A DNA stretch of 64,000 bases from WLMZ01 sp037139095 (GCA_037139095.1 JBAXHD010000003.1:1-64000); one strand, 5' to 3'; numbered from the stretch's first letter, positions 17,310-25,634 are shown. A program made the numbers and translations. Notes: generated from the sequence alone by a model not told the origin.

Positions 17310-18611
17310 ATGACGAATCCTTATCAGGAGGCCCTTGGCGCAACGCTCATCGAACGCACCAAGCGTGAGCGCATTGTGTTGGTGGGTGTTGTGCTGCGCG
17401 GCCAAACCGACGAAGAGATGGAGGCCAGCCTCAACGAGTTGTCGCTGCTGGTCGATACTGCCGGCGCCGACGAAGCGGGGCGGATGACCCAGCGTCGCGA
17501 CACGCCCGACCACACATGGTTCATCGGCAAGGGCAAGGTCGACGAGTTACGCGAACTGTGTCTTGCTGTCGATGCCGACACTGTGGTGTTTGACAACAAC
17601 CTTTCCCCGGCGCAGCAGTACAACCTCGAGAAGCAGTTGGGTCGTACCGCCATCGACCGCACAGCGGTGATCCTCGACATCTTCGCTCAGAACGCGCACA
17701 CGCTCGAAGGTAAGGCCCAAGTTGAGCTTGCGTTGTTGCGGTATCGGCTGCCTCGACTTCGTCGTGGCGTCAGCGGCAACTTGTCGCAGCAGGGCGCTGG
17801 CATCGGCACACGCGGCCCTGGCGAAACCAAACTCGAAGTCGATCGCCGGCGCATCATGCGGCGCATCACCAAGCTCGAGCAAGACCTTGTCGAGTTGCAA
17901 CACACGCGCAAACTGCAGCGCAAAGGCCGCGACCGCAGCGGCCTCGGTTCGGTCACCATCGTTGGTTACACCAACGCAGGCAAGTCCACGTTGCTGAACC
18001 AGCTCACCCAGGCGGGCGTGCTCGTCGAGAACCGTCTGTTCGCCACGCTCGACCCCACCACGCGTCGGCTTGCGCTGCCCGGCGGTGAGCCGGTGTTGCT
18101 CACCGACACCGTTGGGTTCGTGCGCCGCTTGCCGCACGGTTTGGTGCAGGCGTTTAAGAGCACGCTCGAGGTGGTTCGCGAGGCCGATTTCTTGGTGCAT
18201 GTTGTCGACGCAAGTTCACCCGACCCCGAAGGTGAGATCGCTGCCGTTCGTGCAGTGCTCACCGAAATCGATGCGCTCTCTGTGCCCGAGATGTTGGTGT
18301 TCAACAAGAGCGACCTCGATCCGGTCAGCGCCCAACGTTTGGTCGACCAACACGAGGGTTCGGTTCAAGTGAGTTCGCTTACGGGCGCCGGCATCCCTGC
18401 GTTCTTGCAAACGGTTGCCGATCGCCTGCGTGCCCTTGCCAATGTCGTTGAGTTGCTCGTGCCGTACGACCGTGGCGACATTGTGGCTGCCGTGCACCGC
18501 GAGGGCGAGGTCGTGTCTACTTCGCACGAGACCGAGGGCATTCGCATCCGCGCCAGGCTTGCTTCCGCATCGGCTGGTCGCCTCGATCAGTTTGTGGTTC
18601 ACGGGGTCTGA
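17310..18611 (+). CDS. hflX: HflX ribosome-associated GTPase
   Basis: HflX is a GTPase that splits stalled ribosomes under stress. The 433-residue protein has the N-terminal HflX domain (TWFIGKGKVDEL, FDNNLSPAQQYNLE), a glycine-rich loop GNLSQQGAGIGTRGPGE, and the G domain with G1 GYTNAGKST (about 219-227), DTVGF (G3) and NKSD (G4). I chose ATG 17310, after dapF; the frame is open further upstream only inside dapF. It lies in the miaB-miaA-dapF-hflX order conserved in actinobacteria. Confidence 0.95.
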   Translation: MTNPYQEALGATLIERTKRERIVLVGVVLRGQTDEEMEASLNELSLLVDTAGADEAGRMTQRRDTPDHTWFIGKGKVDELRELCLAVDADTVVFDNNLSPAQQYNLEKQLGRTAIDRTAVILDIFAQNAHTLEGKAQVELALLRYRLPRLRRGVSGNLSQQGAGIGTRGPGETKLEVDRRRIMRRITKLEQDLVELQHTRKLQRKGRDRSGLGSVTIVGYTNAGKSTLLNQLTQAGVLVENRLFATLDPTTRRLALPGGEPVLLTDTVGFVRRLPHGLVQAFKSTLEVVREADFLVHVVDASSPDPEGEIAAVRAVLTEIDALSVPEMLVFNKSDLDPVSAQRLVDQHEGSVQVSSLTGAGIPAFLQTVADRLRALANVVELLVPYDRGDIVAAVHREGEVVSTSHETEGIRIRARLASASAGRLDQFVVHGV

Positions 18612-18631
18612 TCGGCCACCATAGAGACACC

Positions 18632-19741
18632 ATGACCGCCGGATTTGTGCCACCTCCGTATCCCTACGATCGCCTCGATCGTTTTAAGCCGCTTGCGAAC
18701 GCGTTCGACGGCGGTCTGATCGACCTCTCCATCGGCACGCCGTGCGACGCGCCGCCGCGGTTCGTGATCGATGCGTTGTCGCAGTCGAACTCAGAGCGCG
18801 GCTACCCGCCAAGCATCGGCACCGACGCGTTGCGTCGCGCTGCGCAAGGGTGGATGTCGCGTCGCTTCGATGTCGACGTGCCCTTGGCACAGATCGGTGC
18901 CTGCGTTGGCACCAAAGAGTTCGTGGCCACAACGGCGCAGTGGTTGCATCTTCGATCGCCCCAACGCGACACAGTGCTGTATCCCGCGGTCTCGTATCCC
19001 ACGTATGAGATGAGCGCAACGCTTGCGGGTTGCCGTGCGGTGGCTGTGCAAGTCACGGCGGCGGGTGGTCTCGATCTTTCGTCTATTGATCCAGCCGACG
19101 CTGCGCGGGCGCTGTTGCTGTGGGTGAACAGCCCCAACAACCCAACCGGCGCACTCGACGATCTCAACGCTGCGGCTGCATGGGGCCGGGCCAACGACGT
19201 GCCCGTGTTCAGCGACGAGTGCTATGTCGAGTTCACGTGGGATGGCCCCGGCCGCACCATTCTCGAAAGCGGACTTGATGGCGTTGTCGCGGTTCATTCG
19301 CTCTCGAAGCGTTCGAATCTCGCAGGCCTGCGCGCCGGGTTTTACGCAGGCGATCCCCAGTTGGTCACGTACCTGCAAGAGGTTCGCAAGCATGTCGGCA
19401 TGTTGGTTCCTGGCCCGGTGCAAGCTGCAGCGGCCGTGGCGCTCGCCGACGACCACCACGTAACAGCGCAGCGAGACATCTATCGTCGGCGGCTCGAACG
19501 CATGGCGCACATCGTCACGGCGTGGTCGGGACTCGAGATTCCGTTCCCGTCGGGCGCCTTCTATCTCTGGTTCGATGCTCACGACGGTTGGGAGTTCGCC
19601 GAAAGGTTTGCTACGGCTGCCGGCGCATTGGTGAGTCCCGGCGACTTTTATGGCGCTGGCGGGGCGAACAATGTGCGCATTGCGGTGGTGCAGCCCGACG
19701 ATCGCATTGAGCTCATCGCGAGACGCCTTGGGGTGAGCTGA
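18632..19741 (+). CDS. dapC: N-succinyldiaminopimelate aminotransferase DapC
   Basis: A 369-residue fold-type I PLP aminotransferase that matches actinobacterial DapC in length and in its start, PYDRLDRFKPLAN followed by IDLSIGTPCD. Other landmarks are VGTKEFVA, NSPNNPTG, FSDECYVEF, and the PLP lysine in HSLSKRSNLAGLRAG. It makes N-succinyl-LL-diaminopimelate in the succinylase branch of lysine synthesis, one branch of the route whose last steps include the DapF reaction. It lies 20 bp after hflX, probably within the same transcript. Assignment to DapC rather than a general aspartate aminotransferase rests on these motifs. Confidence 0.88.
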   Translation: MTAGFVPPPYPYDRLDRFKPLANAFDGGLIDLSIGTPCDAPPRFVIDALSQSNSERGYPPSIGTDALRRAAQGWMSRRFDVDVPLAQIGACVGTKEFVATTAQWLHLRSPQRDTVLYPAVSYPTYEMSATLAGCRAVAVQVTAAGGLDLSSIDPADAARALLLWVNSPNNPTGALDDLNAAAAWGRANDVPVFSDECYVEFTWDGPGRTILESGLDGVVAVHSLSKRSNLAGLRAGFYAGDPQLVTYLQEVRKHVGMLVPGPVQAAAAVALADDHHVTAQRDIYRRRLERMAHIVTAWSGLEIPFPSGAFYLWFDAHDGWEFAERFATAAGALVSPGDFYGAGGANNVRIAVVQPDDRIELIARRLGVS

Positions 19742-20547
19742 TGTCAGACCCAACACTTGTTCACCCGGTGATCGAATCAGTGCCGCACCACGTGCGCGGT
19801 TCGAGGCGCAAGGGTTCACTTGGTGTGGGATTACTGTTGCTTCTTGGCGGCATTGGCGCTGGCGCAGTGTTGTTCATGAACGCTGGTTCGCAGTACAAAC
19901 TTGCGGTCACCAATTTGCAGCGCAGCCCGGTGGGGTGCAATACGGCGCTCAATTTCACTGCAACCGGCACGTTCACGTTTTATATCGAGACCATTGGTCG
20001 GGTCGGCGACCTTGGCGGAGACTGCGTGAACTCAAACCGTGCCTACGCTCGGCCGCCCGATTCACCGTTACCTGTGGTTGCCCTCACGCTGACAGATGCA
20101 TCGGGCACTGAGGTGCGTCTTGATCGAACATCGGGTTCGAGCTACAACGTGGCAGGTTTCGTGGGGCAGGCGGCGCGCAGCCTCAGCATTGAGCAACTGG
20201 GTCAATACACGCTCAGCGTTGAGAGCGATGCCAACGATTTTGCGATTGCGATTGGGCGAGACCCTGCGAGCGACTACGACAAGCAACGTCTGGTGGCACT
20301 TGGGTCAGCCGTTGGGGGATTGGTCGTTGGCGGACTCTTGACCCTGATGGGTCTTCGCCGACAGACACGCACTGCTGACTCAGCGCAGGCGACGGCCTCT
20401 GTGCAGCAATGGTGGCCCGACGATGACATGCAATCGCTGTGGAAACCCGCTCCCGAACCGAAGACTCCGGTACCAGAAACTGCGGCGCCACAACCAGCGA
20501 ATTGGCCGCCACCCGCGTGGCCGCCCCCCACGCCGCCAGCGCAATAG
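19741..20547 (+). CDS. Membrane protein with extracytoplasmic domain and Pro-rich tail
   Basis: A 268-residue protein of unknown function. A basic N-terminus (residues 1-25) leads into a membrane helix (about 27-47). An extracytoplasmic domain of about 135 residues contains two cysteines (C66 and C95) that could form a disulfide, and a second helix spans about 184-205. The remaining tail is cytoplasmic and ends in a proline- and tryptophan-rich stretch (WPPPAWPPPTPPAQ), a possible protein-interaction segment. It overlaps the dapC stop by one base (TGATG). It converges with lexA. Confidence 0.6.
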   Translation: MSDPTLVHPVIESVPHHVRGSRRKGSLGVGLLLLLGGIGAGAVLFMNAGSQYKLAVTNLQRSPVGCNTALNFTATGTFTFYIETIGRVGDLGGDCVNSNRAYARPPDSPLPVVALTLTDASGTEVRLDRTSGSSYNVAGFVGQAARSLSIEQLGQYTLSVESDANDFAIAIGRDPASDYDKQRLVALGSAVGGLVVGGLLTLMGLRRQTRTADSAQATASVQQWWPDDDMQSLWKPAPEPKTPVPETAAPQPANWPPPAWPPPTPPAQ

Positions 20548-20560
20548 CGCCGGAGCGAAA

Positions 20561-21193
20561 TTAGAGGCGGCGCATCACCGTGACGACGCGGCCAAAGATC
20601 TCGACCTCGTCGGCAGAGAAGACCATCGGCGACAAGCGACTGTTGGCGGGCACCAGCGTGACCACAGTGCCCTTGCGCTGATAGGTCTTGACCGTGGCCT
20701 CTTCGCCGGGAATGCCGGCAATGACGATGTCGCCGTTGTGTGCGGTCGCCTGTTGGTGAACCACAACAAAGTCGCCGTCGAGGATGCCCGCATCGATCAT
20801 TGAGTCGCCACGAACGCGCAGCATGAACAAGTCGCCGTCGCCGGTGAAGTCGGTGGGCATCGGCAAGAGTTCTTCTACGTTTTGCTGCGCCAACACATCG
20901 GTACCTGCGGCGACATCGCCCACGAGTGGAATGTGGCGCACTGGGCGACGCTCCATGGCGACGCCCGAGTTGGGATCGAAGCGAACCTCAAGAGCTCGTG
21001 GCTTCGACGGATCGCGGCGCAAATAGCCGAGTCGCTCAAGCGTGGCCAAGTGGCTGTGCACCGTGGATGGCGAGGTGAGGCCCACGGACTCGCCGATCTC
21101 GCGTACCGATGGCGGGTAGCCACGGTCTTGCATGTTTTGCTCGATGACATCGAGGATTTGGCGCTGGCGGGCAGTGAGCGAAACTTCTGTCAT
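20561..21193 (-). CDS. lexA: LexA, SOS repressor
   Basis: LexA represses DNA-damage genes until RecA filaments stimulate its self-cleavage. The 210-residue protein has an N-terminal winged helix (residues 1-65, with PSVREIGESVGLTSPSTVHSHL) and a C-terminal S24 protease domain. The cleavage site Ala96-Gly97, catalytic Ser131 and catalytic Lys169 are all present. I place the start at ATG 21193, because a -10 element ends only seven bases before it, giving a leaderless message; a start 36 bases upstream would lie inside the promoter. Its control region holds several LexA-type sites, so it is self-regulated. Confidence 0.96.
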   Translation of the reverse strand: MTEVSLTARQRQILDVIEQNMQDRGYPPSVREIGESVGLTSPSTVHSHLATLERLGYLRRDPSKPRALEVRFDPNSGVAMERRPVRHIPLVGDVAAGTDVLAQQNVEELLPMPTDFTGDGDLFMLRVRGDSMIDAGILDGDFVVVHQQATAHNGDIVIAGIPGEEATVKTYQRKGTVVTLVPANSRLSPMVFSADEVEIFGRVVTVMRRL

Positions 21194-21200
21194 GTCGGGC

Positions 21201-21239
21201 AGCGTACGAGTGTTCGATAGCAAAGTCAAACACCCGTTC
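21201..21239 (-). promoter_or_regulatory. lexA promoter with two LexA-type boxes
   Basis: On the minus strand, a -35 element TTGACT (21229-21224) and a -10 element TACGCT (21206-21201) are 17 bp apart, and the start codon follows after seven bases. A LexA-type site CGAACACTCGTACG (21216-21203) fills the spacer and overlaps the -10. GAACGGGTGTTT (21239-21228) overlaps the -35. The first shares the GTACG half-site variant with the recA box. Confidence 0.7.
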
Positions 21240-21249
21240 TAGAAACATT

Positions 21250-21292
21250 TGTTCGATCGAACGTTGACATCGAACGATCGTTCGGGCACACT
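21250..21292 (+). promoter_or_regulatory. Consensus SOS box and promoter of the LysM gene
   Basis: CGAACGATCGTTCG (21271-21284) is a perfect palindrome that matches the actinobacterial LexA consensus. A -35 TTGACA (21264-21269) lies just before it and a weak -10 (CACACT, 21287-21292) just after, so LexA would cover the promoter spacer. An everted palindrome TGTTCGATCGAACG (21250-21263) adjoins upstream. Both point to SOS control of the LysM gene. Confidence 0.75.
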
Positions 21293-21308
21293 ACGTACGT
21301 CTGTTCGT

Positions 21309-21332
21309 CGAACACCCGATCGTGGGTGTTCG
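21309..21332 (+). repeat. Inverted repeat in the LysM-gene leader
   Basis: CGAACACCC and its exact complement GGGTGTTCG flank a six-base centre (GATCGT). The half-sites resemble LexA half-sites but are spaced too widely for one LexA dimer. The repeat could form a hairpin in the 5' leader, or be a site for another regulator. Confidence 0.5.
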
Positions 21333-21388
21333 TCGCTCCGGCGGGTTCATCATCAATCCACGCTGTTGGCGCAACCAGGAGACCAGTC

Positions 21389-21808
21389 ATGACCGCAACG
21401 CTGTACCCCGCACAATTCGGCGAGTTCGAGGTTCGCCTTGGGCTCGGTCGTCCTGCGCACTCGGTGTACATGCGTCGTCGTCTCGCTGTCGGTCTGCTGC
21501 TTGCTGCCGCTGTCGCGGTGCTTGGTGTAGCCGCCAACACAGTTCTGGCGAACCGTGGGGGTGTACCTGCCTCCACCTCCACGGTTCGTCCAGCCAATGT
21601 TGCGCTTGCGCCAGCGGCAATGCCCATCGCCATGCCGGCCGTCGTGGCCTCACATGCGATCACCTACATCGTGCAGCCAGGCGATTCCATCTGGCAGCTC
21701 GCTGCTCAGTTCCGAGGCACGCATGGTTTCAACAACTACGTCGACTCACTGATCGCGTCAAATGGCGGCACGGTCTTGCAGCCTGGCCAGATCTTGGTCT
21801 TGCCGTAG
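21389..21808 (+). CDS. LysM-domain cell-envelope protein, probable SOS cell-division inhibitor (Rv2719c/YneA-like)
   Basis: A 139-residue protein with a cytoplasmic N-terminus of about 28 residues, one membrane helix (about 31-52, RRLAVGLLLAAAVAVLGVAA), a linker rich in Ala and Pro, and a C-terminal LysM domain (about 92-139, YIVQPGDSIWQLAAQF to GQILVLP) that binds peptidoglycan. The place between divergent lexA and nrdR is that of mycobacterial Rv2719c, an SOS-induced LysM protein that affects division, and is analogous to YneA next to lexA in Bacillus. A consensus LexA box in its promoter supports this role. Start: ATG 21389 preceded by AGGAG. Confidence 0.8.
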   Translation: MTATLYPAQFGEFEVRLGLGRPAHSVYMRRRLAVGLLLAAAVAVLGVAANTVLANRGGVPASTSTVRPANVALAPAAMPIAMPAVVASHAITYIVQPGDSIWQLAAQFRGTHGFNNYVDSLIASNGGTVLQPGQILVLP

Positions 21809-21845
21809 GCCGCAACACGGTTGTAGGTGACTAGCCTCACGGGGC

Positions 21846-22310
21846 ATGTTCTGTCCCACCTGCCGCGCCGATGACACCAAGGTCATCGATTCTCGCTTGG
21901 CCGAAGAAGGCAACGCGATCCGCCGTCGGCGCCATTGCCTGCAGTGCAGCCATCGGTTCACCACCTACGAACGGCTCGAAGAACTGCCGCTCATCATCGT
22001 GAAAAGCTCAGGAAATCGCGAGTCGTTTGATCGCTCCAAGGTCATGGCTGGGGTGCAGGCCGCATGCAAGGGCCGTCCCGTTTCGTCAGAGCAGATCGAA
22101 GTGCTGTCTGAGGCAGTCGAAGACGATGCCCGTTTGCATGGCAACGAAGTGTCCAGTGCCGTTGTTGGCCTTGCCGTTCTCAACCGTCTTCGCGAACTCG
22201 ACGAGGTTGCTTATCTTCGCTTCGCCAGTGTGTACAAGAACTTCGATGCGGCCGGCGACTTCGCTCGCGAGCTGAAGCTGTTGCAAAAGCTGCAGTCAAA
22301 CAAGGGCTAA
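21846..22310 (+). CDS. nrdR: NrdR, ribonucleotide reductase repressor
   Basis: NrdR senses ATP/dATP and represses ribonucleotide reductase genes. The 154-residue protein has the N-terminal zinc ribbon (C3, C6, C31, C34; MFCPTCRADDTKV, CLQCSHRFTTYE) and the ATP-cone domain (about 49-139). Length and motifs are standard. It may be read from the LysM gene promoter or from a TAGCCT hexamer eight bases before the ATG. Its likely target nrdJ lies 3.5 kb downstream. Confidence 0.96.
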   Translation: MFCPTCRADDTKVIDSRLAEEGNAIRRRRHCLQCSHRFTTYERLEELPLIIVKSSGNRESFDRSKVMAGVQAACKGRPVSSEQIEVLSEAVEDDARLHGNEVSSAVVGLAVLNRLRELDEVAYLRFASVYKNFDAAGDFARELKLLQKLQSNKG

Positions 22311-22975
22311 TCGGCTCGCACGTAGCGGCTGAACACAAATCCGTCGTCCTCAAGCAAATGCACTAAGTGAAACCGACGGCTCATTGGGGGAGCAGCGGTG
22401 ATCAGTCGGGGTCCGTCGCCACCCACGATTTGTGGCGACGTGGTGAGGTTGATTTCATCGATCAGATTGGCGGCGGCGAGCGCGCCGTTCAATGTTGGTC
22501 CGCCCTCGGCATGCACGAAGGCAGGGCTGCCGGGTAACGAGCGCAGCGCGGCATCAAAGTCGATCTCGCCAACTCCGGCGCGTACGGACTCGATCGCATT
22601 TGGCGGAGCGTCTTCCGGCAGGATCAAAAAGCCGGCGCCGCTCGCGAACAGTGCGCTGCTCGCATCGACATCGCCGGTGCGGCTCACCACACCAATCCGT
22701 TGTCCAAGCTTGCGTGGTGCGCCGTAACCCTCGCTGCGTACCGTGCCCGCACCAACGATGATCACATCGGCAAAACGCCGCAGTGTGAGAAGTACCTCGC
22801 GGTCGGTATCGCTTGAGAGTCCGCGCGATTCACCATCGAACACGGTGGACCCATCGAGGCTCGAGACCATGCACAGCTCGACCCAAGGACGTTTGTCGCT
22901 GAGCGCCGGTCGGGGCATGCCGTACGCCTCAGCGATGGTGATCGGTGTGGCGGGTAACGGGTAGAGGCGTTGCAC
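22307..22975 (-). CDS. RibD C-terminal domain reductase (pyrimidine reductase/DHFR-like)
   Basis: A 222-residue stand-alone RibD_C domain protein. It shows MVSSLDGSTVFDGESRGLSS, VIIVGAGTVRSEGYGAPR, and HAEGGPTLNGAL, typical of the reductase half of RibD. The deaminase half is missing. Actinobacterial homologues of this form (like mycobacterial Rv2671) begin with a phrase like MQRLYPLPA before the domain, so I chose GTG 22975; the open frame upstream overlaps the divergent gene. Only 17 bp separate its start from that of the molybdopterin oxidoreductase. It may act in riboflavin synthesis or as an alternative dihydrofolate reductase. It overlaps the nrdR 3' end by four bases. Confidence 0.8.
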   Translation of the reverse strand: MQRLYPLPATPITIAEAYGMPRPALSDKRPWVELCMVSSLDGSTVFDGESRGLSSDTDREVLLTLRRFADVIIVGAGTVRSEGYGAPRKLGQRIGVVSRTGDVDASSALFASGAGFLILPEDAPPNAIESVRAGVGEIDFDAALRSLPGSPAFVHAEGGPTLNGALAAANLIDEINLTTSPQIVGGDGPRLITAAPPMSRRFHLVHLLEDDGFVFSRYVRAD

Positions 22976-22992
22976 AGCGCGATACTGCCACC

Positions 22993-25305
22993 ATGACTGA
23001 AACCGCGTCGACTGCAACCACCGCGCAACATGATCCAGCGGGCGATACCCGCACCGCATTTCGCACGTGCCCACTGTGCGAAGCCGGATGTGGCCTCGAG
23101 ATCACCATCAAAGGTTCACAGGTAGTGCGCATTCGCGGCGACCGCGACGATGTGTTTAGCCACGGCTTTATCTGCCCCAAGGGTTCGACCCTCAAGCAGT
23201 TGCACGAAGATCCCGATCGCATTCGAAAGCCGTTAGTGAAGCGCAACGGCGTGCATGTAGAGGTCGAGTGGGATGAGGCGTGGCAAGAAGTTCACGATGG
23301 CATCAACGGCATCATCGATCGCCATGGACGTGAGGCATTTGCTGTGTATCTCGGCAACCCCGGCGCGCACAGCCTGTCGGCGATGATGTACAACCGCGTC
23401 GTGTTGCAATCGGTTGGAACTCGTCAGCGTTATAGCGCTTCCACTGTGGACCAAGCGCCGCGTCAAGTTGCCTCGGCGTATGTCTTTGGCACAGCAGTCA
23501 GCGTGCCGGTGCCCGACCTTGATCGCACCGATTACTTGATGATCCTCGGCGGCAACCCATATGCCTCGAACGGAAGCATGTGCACCGCCCCCGACTTCCC
23601 AGGCCGCATCGAAGCCATCAGGGCGCGTGGCGGCAAGCTGGTTGTTGTCGACCCTCGCCGCAGTCGCACTGCCGAGGAAGCCGACGAGTGGTTGGCAATT
23701 CGTCCCGGCACCGATGCGTTGTTGTTGATGTCTATCGTCAACGTGTTGTTCGCCGATGGTTTGGCCGATCCGGGTCCGGTGGTTTCGGGCCTCCTCAACG
23801 GCCTCGACGAAATTCGTGAAGCAAGCGCTGCGTTCACTCCCGAAGCGGTAGCGCCCACCACTGGGCTTGACCCCACTGTCGTTCGCCGTATTGCCCACGA
23901 GTTGGCCGCAGCGCCAACATCTACGGTGTACGGGCGTATCGGCACCACCACTACCGAATTCGGCACCACAGCGTCGTGGCTCATCGACGTGATCAACATT
24001 CTCACTGGCAACTTCGATCGCCCCGGCGGAGCGATGTTCGCGATGCCTGTGGCTGGCGGCGCGAGCACCCGTGGTCAGTCGGGCACCGGACCTGGTTTCA
24101 AGACCGGCCGTGGCCACACCCGCGTTCGTAACCTTCCCGAGATCATGGGCGAGTATCCGGTGGCAGCGCTGGCCGAAGAGATCACCGAGCCGGGCGAAGG
24201 CCAAGTGCGCGCGATGATCACCGTGGCTGGCAACCCGGTGTTGTCTACCCCCAACTCGCATCGTCTCGACGCTGCGCTCGAAACACTCGAGTTCATGGTC
24301 AGCGTCGACATGTACCTCAACGAAACCACACGTCATGCCAACGTGATCTTGCCGCCGCCGTCGCAGTTGCAGCGCGGCCATTACGACCTGTTGCTGCTGC
24401 AGTTCGCCGTGCGCAATGTGGCCAACTACAGCCCTCCGGTGCTACCACTCGACGAGGGTCAGCCCGACGAGTGGGAGGTGATGGCCAAGCTTTCGATGAT
24501 GTTGCAGGGCAAGGGAGTCGATGCTGACCCGGCAATTGTTGACGATTCGTCAATTTCCGGATTGGTCCGCCACTCAGTGTCAGATCCCAACTCGCCGATT
24601 CGCGGCCGTGACGCCGACGAGATTCTCGCGATGTTGGCCGAGTCGGGTCATCGTGGGCCGGAGCGGACGCTCGATTTCATGCTGCGAACTGGCCCCTTTG
24701 GGGATGGATTCGGCTCCAATCCACAGGCTGTGAGTTTGCAGACGCTGATCGACCACCCACATGGGGTCGATTTCGGCGCTCTTGAGCCTCGCTTGCCAGA
24801 AATCCTGCGCACGCCGTCGGGCCGAATCGAGCTTGCTGCGGCGCCACTCATCGGCGATGTCGATCGTCTGGCTGCAGCGATGATCACCCCTGACGCCGAC
24901 GAGTTCATGCTCGTGGGCCGCCGGCATCTGCGCTCAAACAACTCGTGGATGCACAACATCAACGTGTTAGTGAAGGGCAAAGATCGGTGCACGCTTACTG
25001 TGCATCCCGACGACGCGGCGAAGTTGGGCCTCGTGAACGGTGGATATGCCAAGGTCACGAGCCGTGTTGGCAGCGTTGAAGCGCCCGTTGAGATCAGCGA
25101 GGACATCCGCCCAGGCGTGGTGAGCTTGCCTCATGGCTGGGGCCACGGAGTCGAAGGCACACGGATGGCTATTGCATCTGAGCACGCCGGCGTGAACTCG
25201 AATGTGCTTGCTGACCACGAGGCATTCGACCCCTTGTCGGGCACGTCGGTGCTGAACGGAATTCCCGTCACGATCGTGCCGGTTCTGGCTGTCCCTTCGC
25301 GCTGA
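22993..25305 (+). CDS. Molybdopterin-dependent oxidoreductase with [4Fe-4S] site (formate dehydrogenase-like family)
   Basis: A 770-residue catalytic subunit of the DMSO-reductase/formate dehydrogenase superfamily. The N-terminal [4Fe-4S] motif is C26-x2-C29-x3-C33-x27-C61. The molybdopterin-binding middle part (ILGGNPYASNG, VVVDPRRSRTA, IRPGTDALLL) and the C-terminal dinucleotide-binding domain (LRSNNSWMHN, ISEDIRPGVVSLPHGWGHG) are present. The region expected to provide a metal ligand reads STVDQAPRQVA, without Cys or Sec, so it is not a standard formate dehydrogenase. No Tat signal or electron-transfer partner gene is next to it; it is likely cytoplasmic. Substrate unknown. The modABC operon in this window could supply its metal. 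Confidence 0.85.
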   Translation: MTETASTATTAQHDPAGDTRTAFRTCPLCEAGCGLEITIKGSQVVRIRGDRDDVFSHGFICPKGSTLKQLHEDPDRIRKPLVKRNGVHVEVEWDEAWQEVHDGINGIIDRHGREAFAVYLGNPGAHSLSAMMYNRVVLQSVGTRQRYSASTVDQAPRQVASAYVFGTAVSVPVPDLDRTDYLMILGGNPYASNGSMCTAPDFPGRIEAIRARGGKLVVVDPRRSRTAEEADEWLAIRPGTDALLLMSIVNVLFADGLADPGPVVSGLLNGLDEIREASAAFTPEAVAPTTGLDPTVVRRIAHELAAAPTSTVYGRIGTTTTEFGTTASWLIDVINILTGNFDRPGGAMFAMPVAGGASTRGQSGTGPGFKTGRGHTRVRNLPEIMGEYPVAALAEEITEPGEGQVRAMITVAGNPVLSTPNSHRLDAALETLEFMVSVDMYLNETTRHANVILPPPSQLQRGHYDLLLLQFAVRNVANYSPPVLPLDEGQPDEWEVMAKLSMMLQGKGVDADPAIVDDSSISGLVRHSVSDPNSPIRGRDADEILAMLAESGHRGPERTLDFMLRTGPFGDGFGSNPQAVSLQTLIDHPHGVDFGALEPRLPEILRTPSGRIELAAAPLIGDVDRLAAAMITPDADEFMLVGRRHLRSNNSWMHNINVLVKGKDRCTLTVHPDDAAKLGLVNGGYAKVTSRVGSVEAPVEISEDIRPGVVSLPHGWGHGVEGTRMAIASEHAGVNSNVLADHEAFDPLSGTSVLNGIPVTIVPVLAVPSR

Positions 25306-25328
25306 CTGCTACGCAGGGCGCGAAATGG

Positions 25329-25434
25329 CCTGTGGATAAAAGTGGCGTGTTTACCTGAAAGTCATACCGAATTTGCTCTCTCCACACGCTATGCGGAGCA
25401 AATTCACATGGTTATGCCTCTTTCTATCCACAGG
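25329..25434. repeat. Nested inverted repeat with DnaA-box-like arms
   Basis: The outer arms CCTGTGGATA (25329-25338) and TATCCACAGG (25425-25434) are exact complements. The inner arms GAATTTGCTC (25369-25378) and GAGCAAATTC (25396-25405) are also exact complements. The segments between pair partly. The left outer arm contains TGTGGATAA, a perfect DnaA box on the minus strand; the right arm contains CTATCCACA, one mismatch away. Confidence 0.7.
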
Positions 25435-25634
25435 ACGCAGGACCTACGCTGCATCTCGTAACGGCCGCGGTGACGAGGCGCGGATGGGAGACGCACAGAG
25501 CTGAAATATCCCTCAGCAGATGTTCGACTCGGGGCTGGTGTCCTAAACCTGCGACCTCTCACCGTGGCCAACACAGATTCAAAAAATGTCTTCGGTATCA
25601 CCCAAATCGCGCGGAAGTCGCGCGAAAGTGGTAC

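Noticed and set aside
25329..25434. Replication origin
   Set aside because: There are only one perfect and one near-perfect DnaA box, no AT-rich unwinding region, and no dnaA, dnaN or rpmH nearby.
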